From Methanoregula sp. (lineage in GTDB: Archaea; Halobacteriota; Methanomicrobia; Methanomicrobiales; Methanospirillaceae), in NCBI GenBank assembly GCA_030694985.1, contig JAUYTV010000052.1, positions 1-51,277 of the forward strand: a stretch of 51,277 bases of DNA, in the 5' to 3' direction. The position numbers were made by a program, and so were the translations under genes. Within the stretch, counting starts at the first letter, position 1. Every line of letters begins with the position of its first letter. The notes below the pieces were generated by a model. That model was not told the DNA's origin. It made no database searches and saw nothing but the letters and a program-made list of their open reading frames with translations. Positions 42,102 through 50,311 of the stretch are shown one piece after another.

Positions 42102-44354
42102 ATGCACAACCCGTTTGACGCGCTCGCGTCCCTCATCGTCACCCGCCCGAAACATCTGGCCGTACTCTTCTGCCTGCTGCTTGTCGTAGCGCTCTACGGG
42201 ATGACCATGATCACCATGGCAACGGGAACGGACACCTACCTTGACAAGGATACCCGGCGCGGGATGCTTCTCGATAAATACACCAAGACCTTCCAGTCCG
42301 ACAGTGTTCTGATTCTCATCGAGTCTGATGACGTGATGAGCCCTGACATCCTCAAGTATATTGACCGGCTCCAGAAGGATCTCGTCCAGGAGCGCTATGT
42401 CACCGGAGCGTCCGGTATCTCCGATCTGGTCAAGGACCAGAATGGGGGTGTGCTGCCTGCCAGTAAGGCTGAGATCACCCGGCTGGAAGAAGGGGTGCCC
42501 CCCGAGATCCTTAACCTTTATGTTCCATCCCGGACCATGACCATCTCTGTCGTCACCGTTGACCAGGGACTTAAGGATGCGCAGGCGTTCACTCTTGTCG
42601 ATAACATCAACAAGAGGGTAAGTCTTTCCACCCCGCCTCCCGGGGTGAGTGTGGTTGTCTCAGGCAACCAGGCATATAACAAAGAGACCTCTGATGAAAT
42701 GAGCACGTCCATGGGAGAACTCATCCTTGTCGCGATGATCCTCATGGTGATCGCTGTAGGTCTGCTTTTCGGTCACGTCCGGTACCGCATTCTCTCGGTC
42801 TTTATCGTCGGGACGGGTCTCATCCTGACGTTTGGGGTTATCGGCTTTTCAGGCATGCAGATCACGATGGTGACCATCGGTGCTTTTCCGGTCATGATAG
42901 GGATTGGGATCGATTACGCGATCCAGTTCCATTCACGATTTGATGAAGAACTTAGAAAATCCCCCATTGCTGATGCGGTTACTACAACCATTACCAAGGC
43001 CGGGCCGTCCGTACTCTATGCAATGCTTGCCACGGCTATGGGTTTTCTCGCCCTTACTATCTCACCACTTCCGATGATCCGCAGTTTCGGCCTGACCTGC
43101 GTAATCGGGATCGTCTGCTGCTACATTGCAGCGATCGTGGTTGTGCCGGTCTTTTCCCTCCTGGTAAATTACCGTCCTGTAGAAGAGCAGGCAAAGAAAA
43201 AAACCGATACCACAAAAACGAATATTGAGCGGTATAACGAATTCATTGGCGGTGTTGTGAAAATAGTATCCCGGAACGCAGTTCCGGTCCTGATTATATG
43301 TGTCCTGTTTGCCGTTATCGGGTTCCAGCTGGACAACGAGGTCATCGTCAACACGGATGAGAAAACTTTTGTCCCGGCAGATATGCCGGCAAAGATAAAT
43401 CTCGACAAGATCCGGCGCACGATGGGCGAGACGTTAAGCGTCCCCGTGATAGTGCAGGGAGATGATCTTCTTTCACCGGATTCTGTCCGCTGGATGTATG
43501 AGTTCCAGAAATACGAAGAGACGCGTAACAGCAAGATTACCGGCTCAACGAGCATTGCAACCTATCTTGTACAGTACAACAACGGGATCCTGCCGCAGAC
43601 AGCCCCTGAGATCGATGCCGTCATGAAAAAGATTCCCCCGCAGATCCGTAACCGGTACGTGAGCTGGAACACCGAGGCTGTTATCGAGTTCAACTTTATT
43701 GCCATGCCCAATGATATCGCCATGTCAACGATCGAGCAGATGAAAAAAGATCTCGCGTGGAAGAAACCCCCGCCGGGCATCCACGCCTCCTTCACGGGCA
43801 TGTGGGAGATGTTTACCAACCTGATCCGCGAGATCCGGGATGGGAAAACATTCATGACCATCCTTGGTTTTGGGATGATCTTTGTCTTCCTCTACATAAT
43901 CTACCGGAAATTCACAAAAGCGGCAACCCCGCTGGTCCCTATCATCATGATAGTTGGCTGGAACGGTCTCATCATGTACATGCTTGCCATCGATTACACC
44001 CCGCTCACCGCAACGCTCGGTTCGATGTCGGTCGGTGTTGCATCGGAATACACGATCCTGATCATGGAGCGATACTATGAGGAGCGTGCAAACGGGCTCG
44101 CCTTGTTGCCGGCAATCCAGTACAGTATTGAAAAGATTGGTACAGCGATTACAGTCTCGGGCATGACAACCGTCTTTGGGTTTGCGGCCCTCATGGTCTC
44201 TGCTTTTGGCATCATCAGTAATTTCGGCACGGTTACGGTCATCTCGGTCTTTTTTGCCCTTGCCGGAGCAATCATCGTGATGCCGGCGATCCTGGTACTT
44301 GTGGGAATGATGGAAGGCGGATCAACGGACACGAAAAAAGATCCGGATGCCTGA
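42102..44354 (+). CDS. RND/MMPL-family exporter (HAE3 type)
   Basis: 750 aa with 12 predicted membrane helices in two halves, each holding one helix, a large extracellular loop and then five helices. The conserved helix-4 motifs are GIGIDYAIQFHSRFDEEL in the first half and VGVASEYTILIMERYYEE in the second. Archaeal members probably export hydrophobic compounds or lipids by proton antiport; the substrate is unknown. An archaeal promoter (aataacttaaag near 42060) precedes it, and AGGAT serves as ribosome site. The gap 41905-42101 otherwise has only T-tracts. Monocistronic, followed by repeat copy C. Confidence 0.9.
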   Translation: MHNPFDALASLIVTRPKHLAVLFCLLLVVALYGMTMITMATGTDTYLDKDTRRGMLLDKYTKTFQSDSVLILIESDDVMSPDILKYIDRLQKDLVQERYVTGASGISDLVKDQNGGVLPASKAEITRLEEGVPPEILNLYVPSRTMTISVVTVDQGLKDAQAFTLVDNINKRVSLSTPPPGVSVVVSGNQAYNKETSDEMSTSMGELILVAMILMVIAVGLLFGHVRYRILSVFIVGTGLILTFGVIGFSGMQITMVTIGAFPVMIGIGIDYAIQFHSRFDEELRKSPIADAVTTTITKAGPSVLYAMLATAMGFLALTISPLPMIRSFGLTCVIGIVCCYIAAIVVVPVFSLLVNYRPVEEQAKKKTDTTKTNIERYNEFIGGVVKIVSRNAVPVLIICVLFAVIGFQLDNEVIVNTDEKTFVPADMPAKINLDKIRRTMGETLSVPVIVQGDDLLSPDSVRWMYEFQKYEETRNSKITGSTSIATYLVQYNNGILPQTAPEIDAVMKKIPPQIRNRYVSWNTEAVIEFNFIAMPNDIAMSTIEQMKKDLAWKKPPPGIHASFTGMWEMFTNLIREIRDGKTFMTILGFGMIFVFLYIIYRKFTKAATPLVPIIMIVGWNGLIMYMLAIDYTPLTATLGSMSVGVASEYTILIMERYYEERANGLALLPAIQYSIEKIGTAITVSGMTTVFGFAALMVSAFGIISNFGTVTVISVFFALAGAIIVMPAILVLVGMMEGGSTDTKKDPDA

Positions 44355-44462
44355 AAAAGAGGATTTTTTTGGACTGCTTATCTAAGATCCTGACCGCCAT
44401 AAAAATCACGGACATTTTTATTTTTGTCAATAGCCGGTTTTGAATGGATAATGAAAGTATCA

Positions 44463-44622
44463 GGTAGATTACAAAGATGGGACTAGTACCCTCATATCCC
44501 CAATACGATGAACGCTGCCGCACCAAAAAGGGGCGCCCCCGCGGCGGTTTTAATGACAAAACTGTTGGAACCCCCTTGCCCCGCCGTGCCTAAAAAGAGG
44601 CCCTAAGGTGGGAGGCATCACA
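44463..44622 (-). repeat. Dispersed 160-bp structured repeat, copy C (inverted)
   Basis: Reverse complement of the element at 1976 and 20682. Read on the minus strand: ttagggcctct, aggcacggcggggcaag, attaaaaccgccgcggg, ggcgcccc, gttcatcgtatt and finally cccatctttgtaatctacc, the last also present in copy A. The loops of both hairpins carry T5 (GCCTC-TTTTT-AGGC and GCCCC-TTTTT-GG) where A and B have three bases. The outer stem is weaker. It lies between the convergent genes ending at 44354 and 44647. Confidence 0.78.
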
Positions 44623-44646
44623 AATCCACATAAAATAGTCTGGATT

Positions 44647-44895
44647 CTATTTTCTCTCTGCGGGCACGTTCTTCTGTATCATGAGTTTCTTGTACATCTC
44701 CTCACCAACACATTCCTTTGCGTGTTTACACCACTGGACGCAGGATGCAATGTCGTTATAGACCACAAAACCGCATCTGCATTTGATGGAGATATCGTTT
44801 GAGAACAATTCCACTTCTTCTCCGCACTGCGGGCATTTTTTTATCGCGAGCGTGGGAGTGCGGATATTTGCAGCACCGGGACAGTGATCAGGCAT
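44647..44895 (-). CDS. Small Cys-rich protein
   Basis: 82 aa. Cys pattern: KKCPQCGEE, IKCRCGF, then ASCVQWCKHAKEC, giving a zinc ribbon plus three helical Cys that could bind a second metal or a cluster. I know similar short proteins from methanogens but not a function. Start ATG at 44895. It follows the SRAP gene on the same strand (12 bp gap), so they may be co-transcribed. Confidence 0.7.
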   Translation of the reverse strand: MPDHCPGAANIRTPTLAIKKCPQCGEEVELFSNDISIKCRCGFVVYNDIASCVQWCKHAKECVGEEMYKKLMIQKNVPAERK

Positions 44896-44907
44896 AAGGT
44901 TCCTTGT

Positions 44908-45594
44908 TTATTGTGTATACTGCGAATTTAATGAAGATACGGGTCGTATCACTCGTTCGTCATTGGCTGAGGGTGTATTTACGAGCGGTGAGACCGTATG
45001 CATGGCCATTTTCTCGGCCGGGTATGGTACGAGCATCTCCTTTAACTGCCCGGCATCCGGTTGCTCTCCAGTGAGCCAGCCCTCTTCATAATCCGGTGAA
45101 ATTATCGCGGGCATCCGGTTGTGGACCGTTGCCATCAGGGCATTTGGCTCTGTCGTGATGATCGTATACGTGGCAAGCATTGTTCCTGCGGGATCGTGCC
45201 ACTCATCGTACAGCCCGGCAAAGGCAAAGAGCGGCTGGTCGTTTACATGAATGTAGAACGGGATCTTTCTTGCCCCCTCGTGTTTCCACTCAAAAAAGCC
45301 GCTTGCAGGAACAAGGCAGCGTTTCGTTTTCAGCAGTGAGGCAAACGAAGGTTTTTCCAAAAGGGACTCTGCCCGGGCGTTGATGATCGGGTGCGCAGTT
45401 TTGAGATTGTTTGTCCAGTGGGAAACCAGCCCCCACTGCATCTGCTTAAGTTCCCTGTTTAAAGCCCCCTGCACGATCACCGGCTGCCGGGTACCGGGCG
45501 CGATATTGAACTTCGAGCGGGCGCCAAGCATCGGGTTGAAGATACGGAAGCGGTTGCCGAGATCATCGATGCAGATGAGGGAATACCTGCCGCA
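44908..45594 (-). CDS. SRAP (HMCES/YedK) abasic-site protein
   Basis: 228 aa. Starts Met-Cys-Gly-Arg-Tyr-Ser, so Cys2 becomes the N-terminal nucleophile that crosslinks to abasic sites in single-stranded DNA. Other conserved parts are KFNIAPGTRQPVI, WGLVSHWT, INARAES, CLVPASGFFEWK and the catalytic His in ATVHNRMPAI. The ATG at 45594 is chosen over 45618, because the family needs Cys at position 2. Divergent from the polymerase operon, so DNA-damage functions lie on both sides of this promoter region. Confidence 0.95.
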   Translation of the reverse strand, partial: CGRYSLICIDDLGNRFRIFNPMLGARSKFNIAPGTRQPVIVQGALNRELKQMQWGLVSHWTNNLKTAHPIINARAESLLEKPSFASLLKTKRCLVPASGFFEWKHEGARKIPFYIHVNDQPLFAFAGLYDEWHDPAGTMLATYTIITTEPNALMATVHNRMPAIISPDYEEGWLTGEQPDAGQLKEMLVPYPAEKMAMHTVSPLVNTPSANDERVIRPVSSLNSQYTQ

Positions 45595-45708
45595 CATTAC
45601 ACTCCACTTCTTATCCATCCGCTCATCAATCTTACGATGTCTTTTTTACACTTTCACCCCCCGCGAACCTGAGCCTTATCCCGCCCGGTGGAGCAGGGAT
45701 CCGGTGCA

Positions 45709-46233
45709 ATGCTTATCGAGCTCTCAAAGGGGATCACCCTCCACCCGGGCAGTTTTACAGCAGTGATTGCACCGGAAAAAAAGATACTTGCAGCGCTCAA
45801 CAGCAACGCAGATCTCCAGCGTTTCCTCTTCCTCTATGTCTGCGGCAACTACTCGCGTATCCTCTCAGGCATCAGCCGCACATCAAACAATTTTGAAGTC
45901 CGCAGGCCGTTTACCGCAGACCAGCTCTTAACGGTCATCCACGAAGCAAGCCACACCATTGTCTTTATCGAGCATGACCCTACGCTCTTTGACGGGGCAG
46001 AGCGCCTGTTTGTCCCAATAGCATCAGCACTTAAGCAGACCGGCAGGGAAGCCATGGTAATCCTGTGGGCGCCGGCGAGTGACCGGTCCTTTGCCGCACT
46101 GATCCGGCAGGCAGACCGGATTATCGAGATTTTGCCCGAAGGCCCACCTCCGGACCGCTTTGGTTTTTCGAGCCAGCGGTCCTGCCGGAAAGGCGGAGTG
46201 GTGCCAAGAGCCCAGAAGACACTGGAGGTGTAG
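45709..46233 (+). CDS. RecA/KaiC-like protein without P-loop, first gene of polymerase operon
   Basis: 174 aa from the ATG at 45709 (GGTG just upstream; an in-frame GTG at 45688 is possible). The order of predicted strands and helices, ITLHPGSFTAVIAPEKKILAAL then HTIVFIEHDPTLFDG and AMVILWAPASDRSF, recalls a small RecA-fold core. The glycine-rich Walker A is absent and the Walker B-like strand has Glu-His-Asp. It is probably a structural relative rather than an ATPase. The stop is TAG; 3 nt later the next frame begins in the same phase. Family assignment is tentative. Confidence 0.65.
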   Translation: MLIELSKGITLHPGSFTAVIAPEKKILAALNSNADLQRFLFLYVCGNYSRILSGISRTSNNFEVRRPFTADQLLTVIHEASHTIVFIEHDPTLFDGAERLFVPIASALKQTGREAMVILWAPASDRSFAALIRQADRIIEILPEGPPPDRFGFSSQRSCRKGGVVPRAQKTLEV

Positions 46234-46236
46234 GAA

Positions 46237-46527
46237 ACGGGCAGGAGTTTTGAGAGCATCCGGCAGGGGATAAAGGGTCCGATAGATCGCTGGGCCCGGG
46301 CTGCCCGTGCACTCAGGAAAGAAGACACGCCGTATGGTGAGAGGCTGGTAGCGCTTGCCAAACTCCATTCGAGCGAGGCGTTCTATGGCTGCGATGACCC
46401 GCTTGAGGCTGTGGTCTTCTCGGTGCTCATCGAGATGCTTAAACAACAGGAAGATCTGGAACCGCAGGTATGCAGAGATGACCGTGATCAGAGACAAGGG
46501 AGAGAGGAGCCCGATGTGGATCCTTGA
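46237..46527 (+). CDS. Small helical protein with apparent ACG start
   Basis: 96 codons in the same frame as the preceding gene, just after its TAG stop. The reading frame is protein-like: RSFESIRQGIKGPIDRW, ALRKEDTPYGERLVAL and HSSEAFYGCDDPLEA. A perfect ribosome site GGAGGTG (46224-46230) is spaced 6 nt from ACG at 46237, where ATG is expected; no other ATG, GTG or TTG starts early in the frame. The stop TGA (46525-46527) overlaps the polymerase start by 14 nt. Either ACG is used, or the start was mutated, or the window has a base error. Likely helical; function unknown. Confidence 0.6.
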   Translation, partial: TGRSFESIRQGIKGPIDRWARAARALRKEDTPYGERLVALAKLHSSEAFYGCDDPLEAVVFSVLIEMLKQQEDLEPQVCRDDRDQRQGREEPDVDP

Positions 46528-48565
46528 TTCGGCGTTCCGGAGCGGGGGCGTGGACCTGTGGCACAAGAATGGATCCGTGCAGAAGATCCATAACGAATAT
46601 GATCCACCGTTTTATCTCCATCTCCCGGACCCGGATTTACATCACGGGATGATCGAAGCGTTAGAAGAGCACTACCGTGCGGAGCCATGCACGTTTACAA
46701 CCATCTTTGGCGACTGCAAAGGACACGCGGTGTTTGCCGGCAGGCCTGTGGCAGAAGCTATCGAGCAGCAGACACAGTTTGCTGCGCAACTCTTCAACGT
46801 AGATGTGCGACGCGACCAGCGTTTCATGGCAGAACGCGGGATAGTTCCCTGCTGTGCAGATCCAGCTGACCGGTTCTCCCCAATATTCGAGCACGGACTG
46901 AACCGCATGGAGATCCGTATCCGGGATGACCCGGCCCGTGACCAGACCTGCTCGGATATTGAGATCATATGCGGGCGCACCGAGCGGCTGCACGGGCCGG
47001 AACGCGATGTGCTTGCCGATCTCTTCGGGCTTGTTGCTGCGTATGACCCGGACCTGATCCTGATGACCGATGCAGATCGCTGGATGTCGAAACTACAGGT
47101 GCGGGCCCGGGCACTGGACCTTGCGATGCCGTTTTCCCGGAGCGGGAAGTACCGCACTATGGACTCGCGCTCCTACTGGAGTTACGGCAGGGTGGAGCAC
47201 AAGGAAGCTGCACTCATACCGGACGGGAGAATCCTGATCGATACCGAACAGTCGTTTGTGTACCGCGAGGGCGGGCTTGCCGGGGTGCTTATGGCCTCCC
47301 GGCTATCAGGGCTCTCGCCCAGTCTCGCATCACGATTCACACCGGGCACGCTCATCTCCAGCTACGAGACCTATGAGGCGGTGCAAAGGGGAATTGTTGT
47401 ACCGTTCCGGAAGAGCGATGCAGAAGTGCTGAGGAAATTTGCGGCCCTCAAAACCGCAGACCGTGGCGGGATGATGTTCCAGCCGGAGCCTGGCATCTTT
47501 GAAGATGTGGACGAGATTGACTTTACCTCTATGTATCCCTCCATCATCGTTAAGGCAAACCTGTCACCAGAGACCATCGGGCATCCGGAATCGCAGCAGC
47601 GGGGTTTTCTCCCAGTCGCGCTGGAACCTCTTCTTGATCTGAGAATCCGGACAAAGCAGCTGAAAAAGACCGACCCGGCCATTGCAGGCATTGATGCGAT
47701 CCTCAAGTGGATGCTGGTCACATGTTTCGGCTATACGGGCTACAAGAATGCAAAGTTCGGCAGGATCGAAGTCCACGAGGGAATCACCGGGCGATCGCGC
47801 GACATCCTGCTGCTCACCAAGGATATTACCGAAGCGATGGGATTTCGCGTCCTCCACGGCATCGTGGACTGCCTCTGGGTACAGGGTTCTCCGGTTGCAG
47901 CATTGCAGGAGCGGGTCAACCGCGAGACCGGGTTGTTAACAGAACTCGAACACTTCAACTGGATCGTTTTCCTGCCGCTCAATGACGGGATGGGAGCCTA
48001 CAACCGCTACTATGGCAGGCTCTCTGATGGCAGCGTGAAGGTGCGGGGCATTGCCGCACGCAGGCATGACACCCCGGAATATATCCGGAAAATGCAGGGC
48101 GATATGCTTGCAGTCATGGGGACTGCGGCAACGATCGAAGAACTCAACAGGCTGTGGGATCAGGTAAACGCGATATACCGGAATGCACTCCAGAAACTCC
48201 CGTACGCACCAGTACAGGAGATGAGAATCAGCCGTCGGATCAGCCGGCTCACGTACGCCCACCGCTGCATCGAAGGCGCTGCGGTAAACGCGTACCACAA
48301 GTGCGGGGTTCCGATAGCACCGGGCATGAAGATCCGGTATGTGGTGCAGGATGCCCGCACGTACCGGGTGGAGCCTGACTGGAATGCAGAGCGCTTCGAT
48401 ACCACGTACTACAGGGAACTGCTGGAGCGGGCATGGAAAGAGATCGCGTATGCGTTCAGAGCAGGCAGAGTGAGCAACACAGAACAGCAGAGGATTTCTG
48501 TAATCCGGGTGGAGCAGCAGATCTGTGCCAAGCAGCCGGAGTACCGGGACGCACAAAAGATGTAA
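46514..48565 (+). CDS. Family-B DNA polymerase, PolB2-like with altered motifs
   Basis: 683 aa. Start ATG at 46514 has GAGGAG 4 nt upstream; the open frame from 46355 is longer but its extra part lies over the helical gene. Motif A is canonical (D336FTSMYPSI). Motif B is K398WMLVTCFGYTGYKN. Motif C reads HGIVD452CLW instead of YGDTDS, keeping only the second Asp. The exonuclease region lacks the DxE of Exo I (NRMEIRI) and has DADRWMSKL in place of the Exo II Asn...Asp; Exo III Tyr...Asp is not evident. So proofreading is probably absent and polymerisation may be weak. The N-terminal uracil-pocket type domain is reduced. Likely an accessory or translesion polymerase. Confidence 0.82.
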   Translation: MWILDSAFRSGGVDLWHKNGSVQKIHNEYDPPFYLHLPDPDLHHGMIEALEEHYRAEPCTFTTIFGDCKGHAVFAGRPVAEAIEQQTQFAAQLFNVDVRRDQRFMAERGIVPCCADPADRFSPIFEHGLNRMEIRIRDDPARDQTCSDIEIICGRTERLHGPERDVLADLFGLVAAYDPDLILMTDADRWMSKLQVRARALDLAMPFSRSGKYRTMDSRSYWSYGRVEHKEAALIPDGRILIDTEQSFVYREGGLAGVLMASRLSGLSPSLASRFTPGTLISSYETYEAVQRGIVVPFRKSDAEVLRKFAALKTADRGGMMFQPEPGIFEDVDEIDFTSMYPSIIVKANLSPETIGHPESQQRGFLPVALEPLLDLRIRTKQLKKTDPAIAGIDAILKWMLVTCFGYTGYKNAKFGRIEVHEGITGRSRDILLLTKDITEAMGFRVLHGIVDCLWVQGSPVAALQERVNRETGLLTELEHFNWIVFLPLNDGMGAYNRYYGRLSDGSVKVRGIAARRHDTPEYIRKMQGDMLAVMGTAATIEELNRLWDQVNAIYRNALQKLPYAPVQEMRISRRISRLTYAHRCIEGAAVNAYHKCGVPIAPGMKIRYVVQDARTYRVEPDWNAERFDTTYYRELLERAWKEIAYAFRAGRVSNTEQQRISVIRVEQQICAKQPEYRDAQKM

Positions 48566-48594
48566 TAGGGTCTATCACCAAGTTACCGGCAACA

Positions 48595-50097
48595 ATGACC
48601 GATAAGCAGCTCATCTCCACCATAAAATACGTTGCCGGTTCAAAACCGGTCTTTTCACTCTCGGAGATTGTGCCGTACCTTGAAAAGAAATACCCGGTTG
48701 AAAAACTGCTCACCCTCATCACCCCCCTCCTGGATGAACTGAACCTTGTGGCAAAGAAAGTGGGAACAGACTATGAGATCTCTCGGAGAGTTCCGGCAGA
48801 GCAGTATACTTTAAACACAGCTGAGCGGGAGAGGCAGGATGTATTTTTTGCAACGCGTTGTCTTCCCCCGCAACTGGAAGTGGCGATCGAGCAGTACATC
48901 CCCAAAAAAGTGGGAAAGGAACTGGCCGATCCCGTTATTCTCGAACGGCTCCGCAGGGCCATTGTGGCGCAGAAATCGGATTACTGGAAACCGACACATA
49001 AGCGATCGCTGCAGTACACCAAGGCATACCATGTGCTCGGGTATCTCGCGTACCATTTCCCGGTCTACTATGTGCAGACCCAGCACCTGCTCGCCATGCT
49101 CGCACGCGACGGTTTGTTGAAAAATTCCATGACCGTGCTTGACGCCGGTACCGGGCCGGGCGTTGTGCCGCTTGCAATTGCGGATTTTTATTCCCGGCTG
49201 GATGGTGCAACAGCAACAGTATACTCGGTGGAACGTTCCGAGGAACATATCGAGGCGTTCATGTACCTCCGGGAGCAGTGCACGCTAAAAGGGTCACATG
49301 CCAGTATCAAGCCCCCGATAAAAGCGGATCTCACTACCCTTGACCCTGCAAAAATTCCCCAGCAGATCGACCTGATGATCTTTTCAAATGTGCTCAACGA
49401 GATCAGCGATGTCTCCCTTGACCAGCGGGCTGATCTCGTTCTGAAACTGGCCGGGCGGCTCGCTCCGGATGGCACGATCCTTATTGTCGAACCCGCTGAG
49501 GAGACGAACTCAGCCCAACTGCGGCTGCTCTCGCTTGCGTTAAAGAAGCGGGGGCTGACCGTTCACAGTCCGTGTTCATTTATCTGGGGCACGAACTGCA
49601 CACCGGACAGGTGCTGGAGTTTTGCAACAAACCGGAACATCCAGCCCACCCGGCTTATGGGGGTGCTGGCATCCGGAGAAGAGCCGTTCCGGTATCTCAA
49701 CATCGATATCAAGTACAGTTACGTTGTGCTCAGGAAAGATGGAAAAGTTCGGGATACTTACCGGGTGCCCGCCGGTTCCCGTGTCCTTCGGTTGTCCCAG
49801 ATCAGACGCCACGTGGAAAAAAGGATCAATCTCATTGCAGCCAAGATGTCAGGAAATCTGGGCGATGCCAAGACGATGGTTTTCAAGCTCTGCGATGGTA
49901 CGGCAGACACACCGGTGTATGCGGTGGTGCCGGCGTACCATGTTACACCGGAGAATGAGGCGATCGTGTCGGCACCGTACGGGGCAATTCTTGAGATTGA
50001 GAGCGTGCTTGTCCGGCACAACTCAAAGCATGATGCGTATAATGTGCTGGTGAGCCGGAATACGGGAATCCAAAAGATTGGAGCCGCAGACAATTAA
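48595..50097 (+). CDS. Rsm22/METTL17-like methyltransferase with Cys motif
   Basis: 500 aa, from the ATG at 48595; the frame upstream to 48433 overlaps the polymerase out of phase. N-terminal helical region, then a Rossmann methyltransferase with SAM loop LD183AGTGPGVVPLAI and the acceptor-strand VEPAEETNS. C327-x7-C335-x4-C340 (CSFIWGTNC, PDRC) lies where Rsm22/METTL17 relatives bind an Fe-S cluster. The C-terminal part (about 410-500) looks like a beta-rich RNA-binding domain. Relatives act on small ribosomal subunit assembly. It follows the polymerase by 29 bp and may be co-transcribed. The gap 50098-50311 holds only a promoter. Confidence 0.85.
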   Translation: MTDKQLISTIKYVAGSKPVFSLSEIVPYLEKKYPVEKLLTLITPLLDELNLVAKKVGTDYEISRRVPAEQYTLNTAERERQDVFFATRCLPPQLEVAIEQYIPKKVGKELADPVILERLRRAIVAQKSDYWKPTHKRSLQYTKAYHVLGYLAYHFPVYYVQTQHLLAMLARDGLLKNSMTVLDAGTGPGVVPLAIADFYSRLDGATATVYSVERSEEHIEAFMYLREQCTLKGSHASIKPPIKADLTTLDPAKIPQQIDLMIFSNVLNEISDVSLDQRADLVLKLAGRLAPDGTILIVEPAEETNSAQLRLLSLALKKRGLTVHSPCSFIWGTNCTPDRCWSFATNRNIQPTRLMGVLASGEEPFRYLNIDIKYSYVVLRKDGKVRDTYRVPAGSRVLRLSQIRRHVEKRINLIAAKMSGNLGDAKTMVFKLCDGTADTPVYAVVPAYHVTPENEAIVSAPYGAILEIESVLVRHNSKHDAYNVLVSRNTGIQKIGAADN

Positions 50098-50311
50098 CGG
50101 ACTGTACATATCCGGACGGGGTTATTTGCACCGGGCTTGCGGCTGGATAGTATATGCATTCGCTCACGTGACATAATGACCGTCCGTCTTGAACACCCGT
50201 ACATCTGCCAGCCCGGTTGCCATAACTGCCGGGAATCTGTTTAAAAAGTGGGATCTTATCAAAAATCCGAATTGGTTTTTATAGTTCAGATTTATAGTTA
50301 AATGTAGAGTC

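Noticed and set aside
46231-46233. TAG stop in phase with the following frame as a pyrrolysine codon
   Set aside because: Pyrrolysine is used mainly in Methanosarcinaceae and some other lineages, not known to me in this group. The ribosome site GGAGGTG just before TAG fits a new gene start better than read-through. I kept read-through only as an alternative.
46024-46566. Minus-strand frame of 180 codons over the polymerase operon
   Set aside because: The plus-strand frames with ribosome sites and overlapping starts are more convincing, and this frame has no recognisable content.
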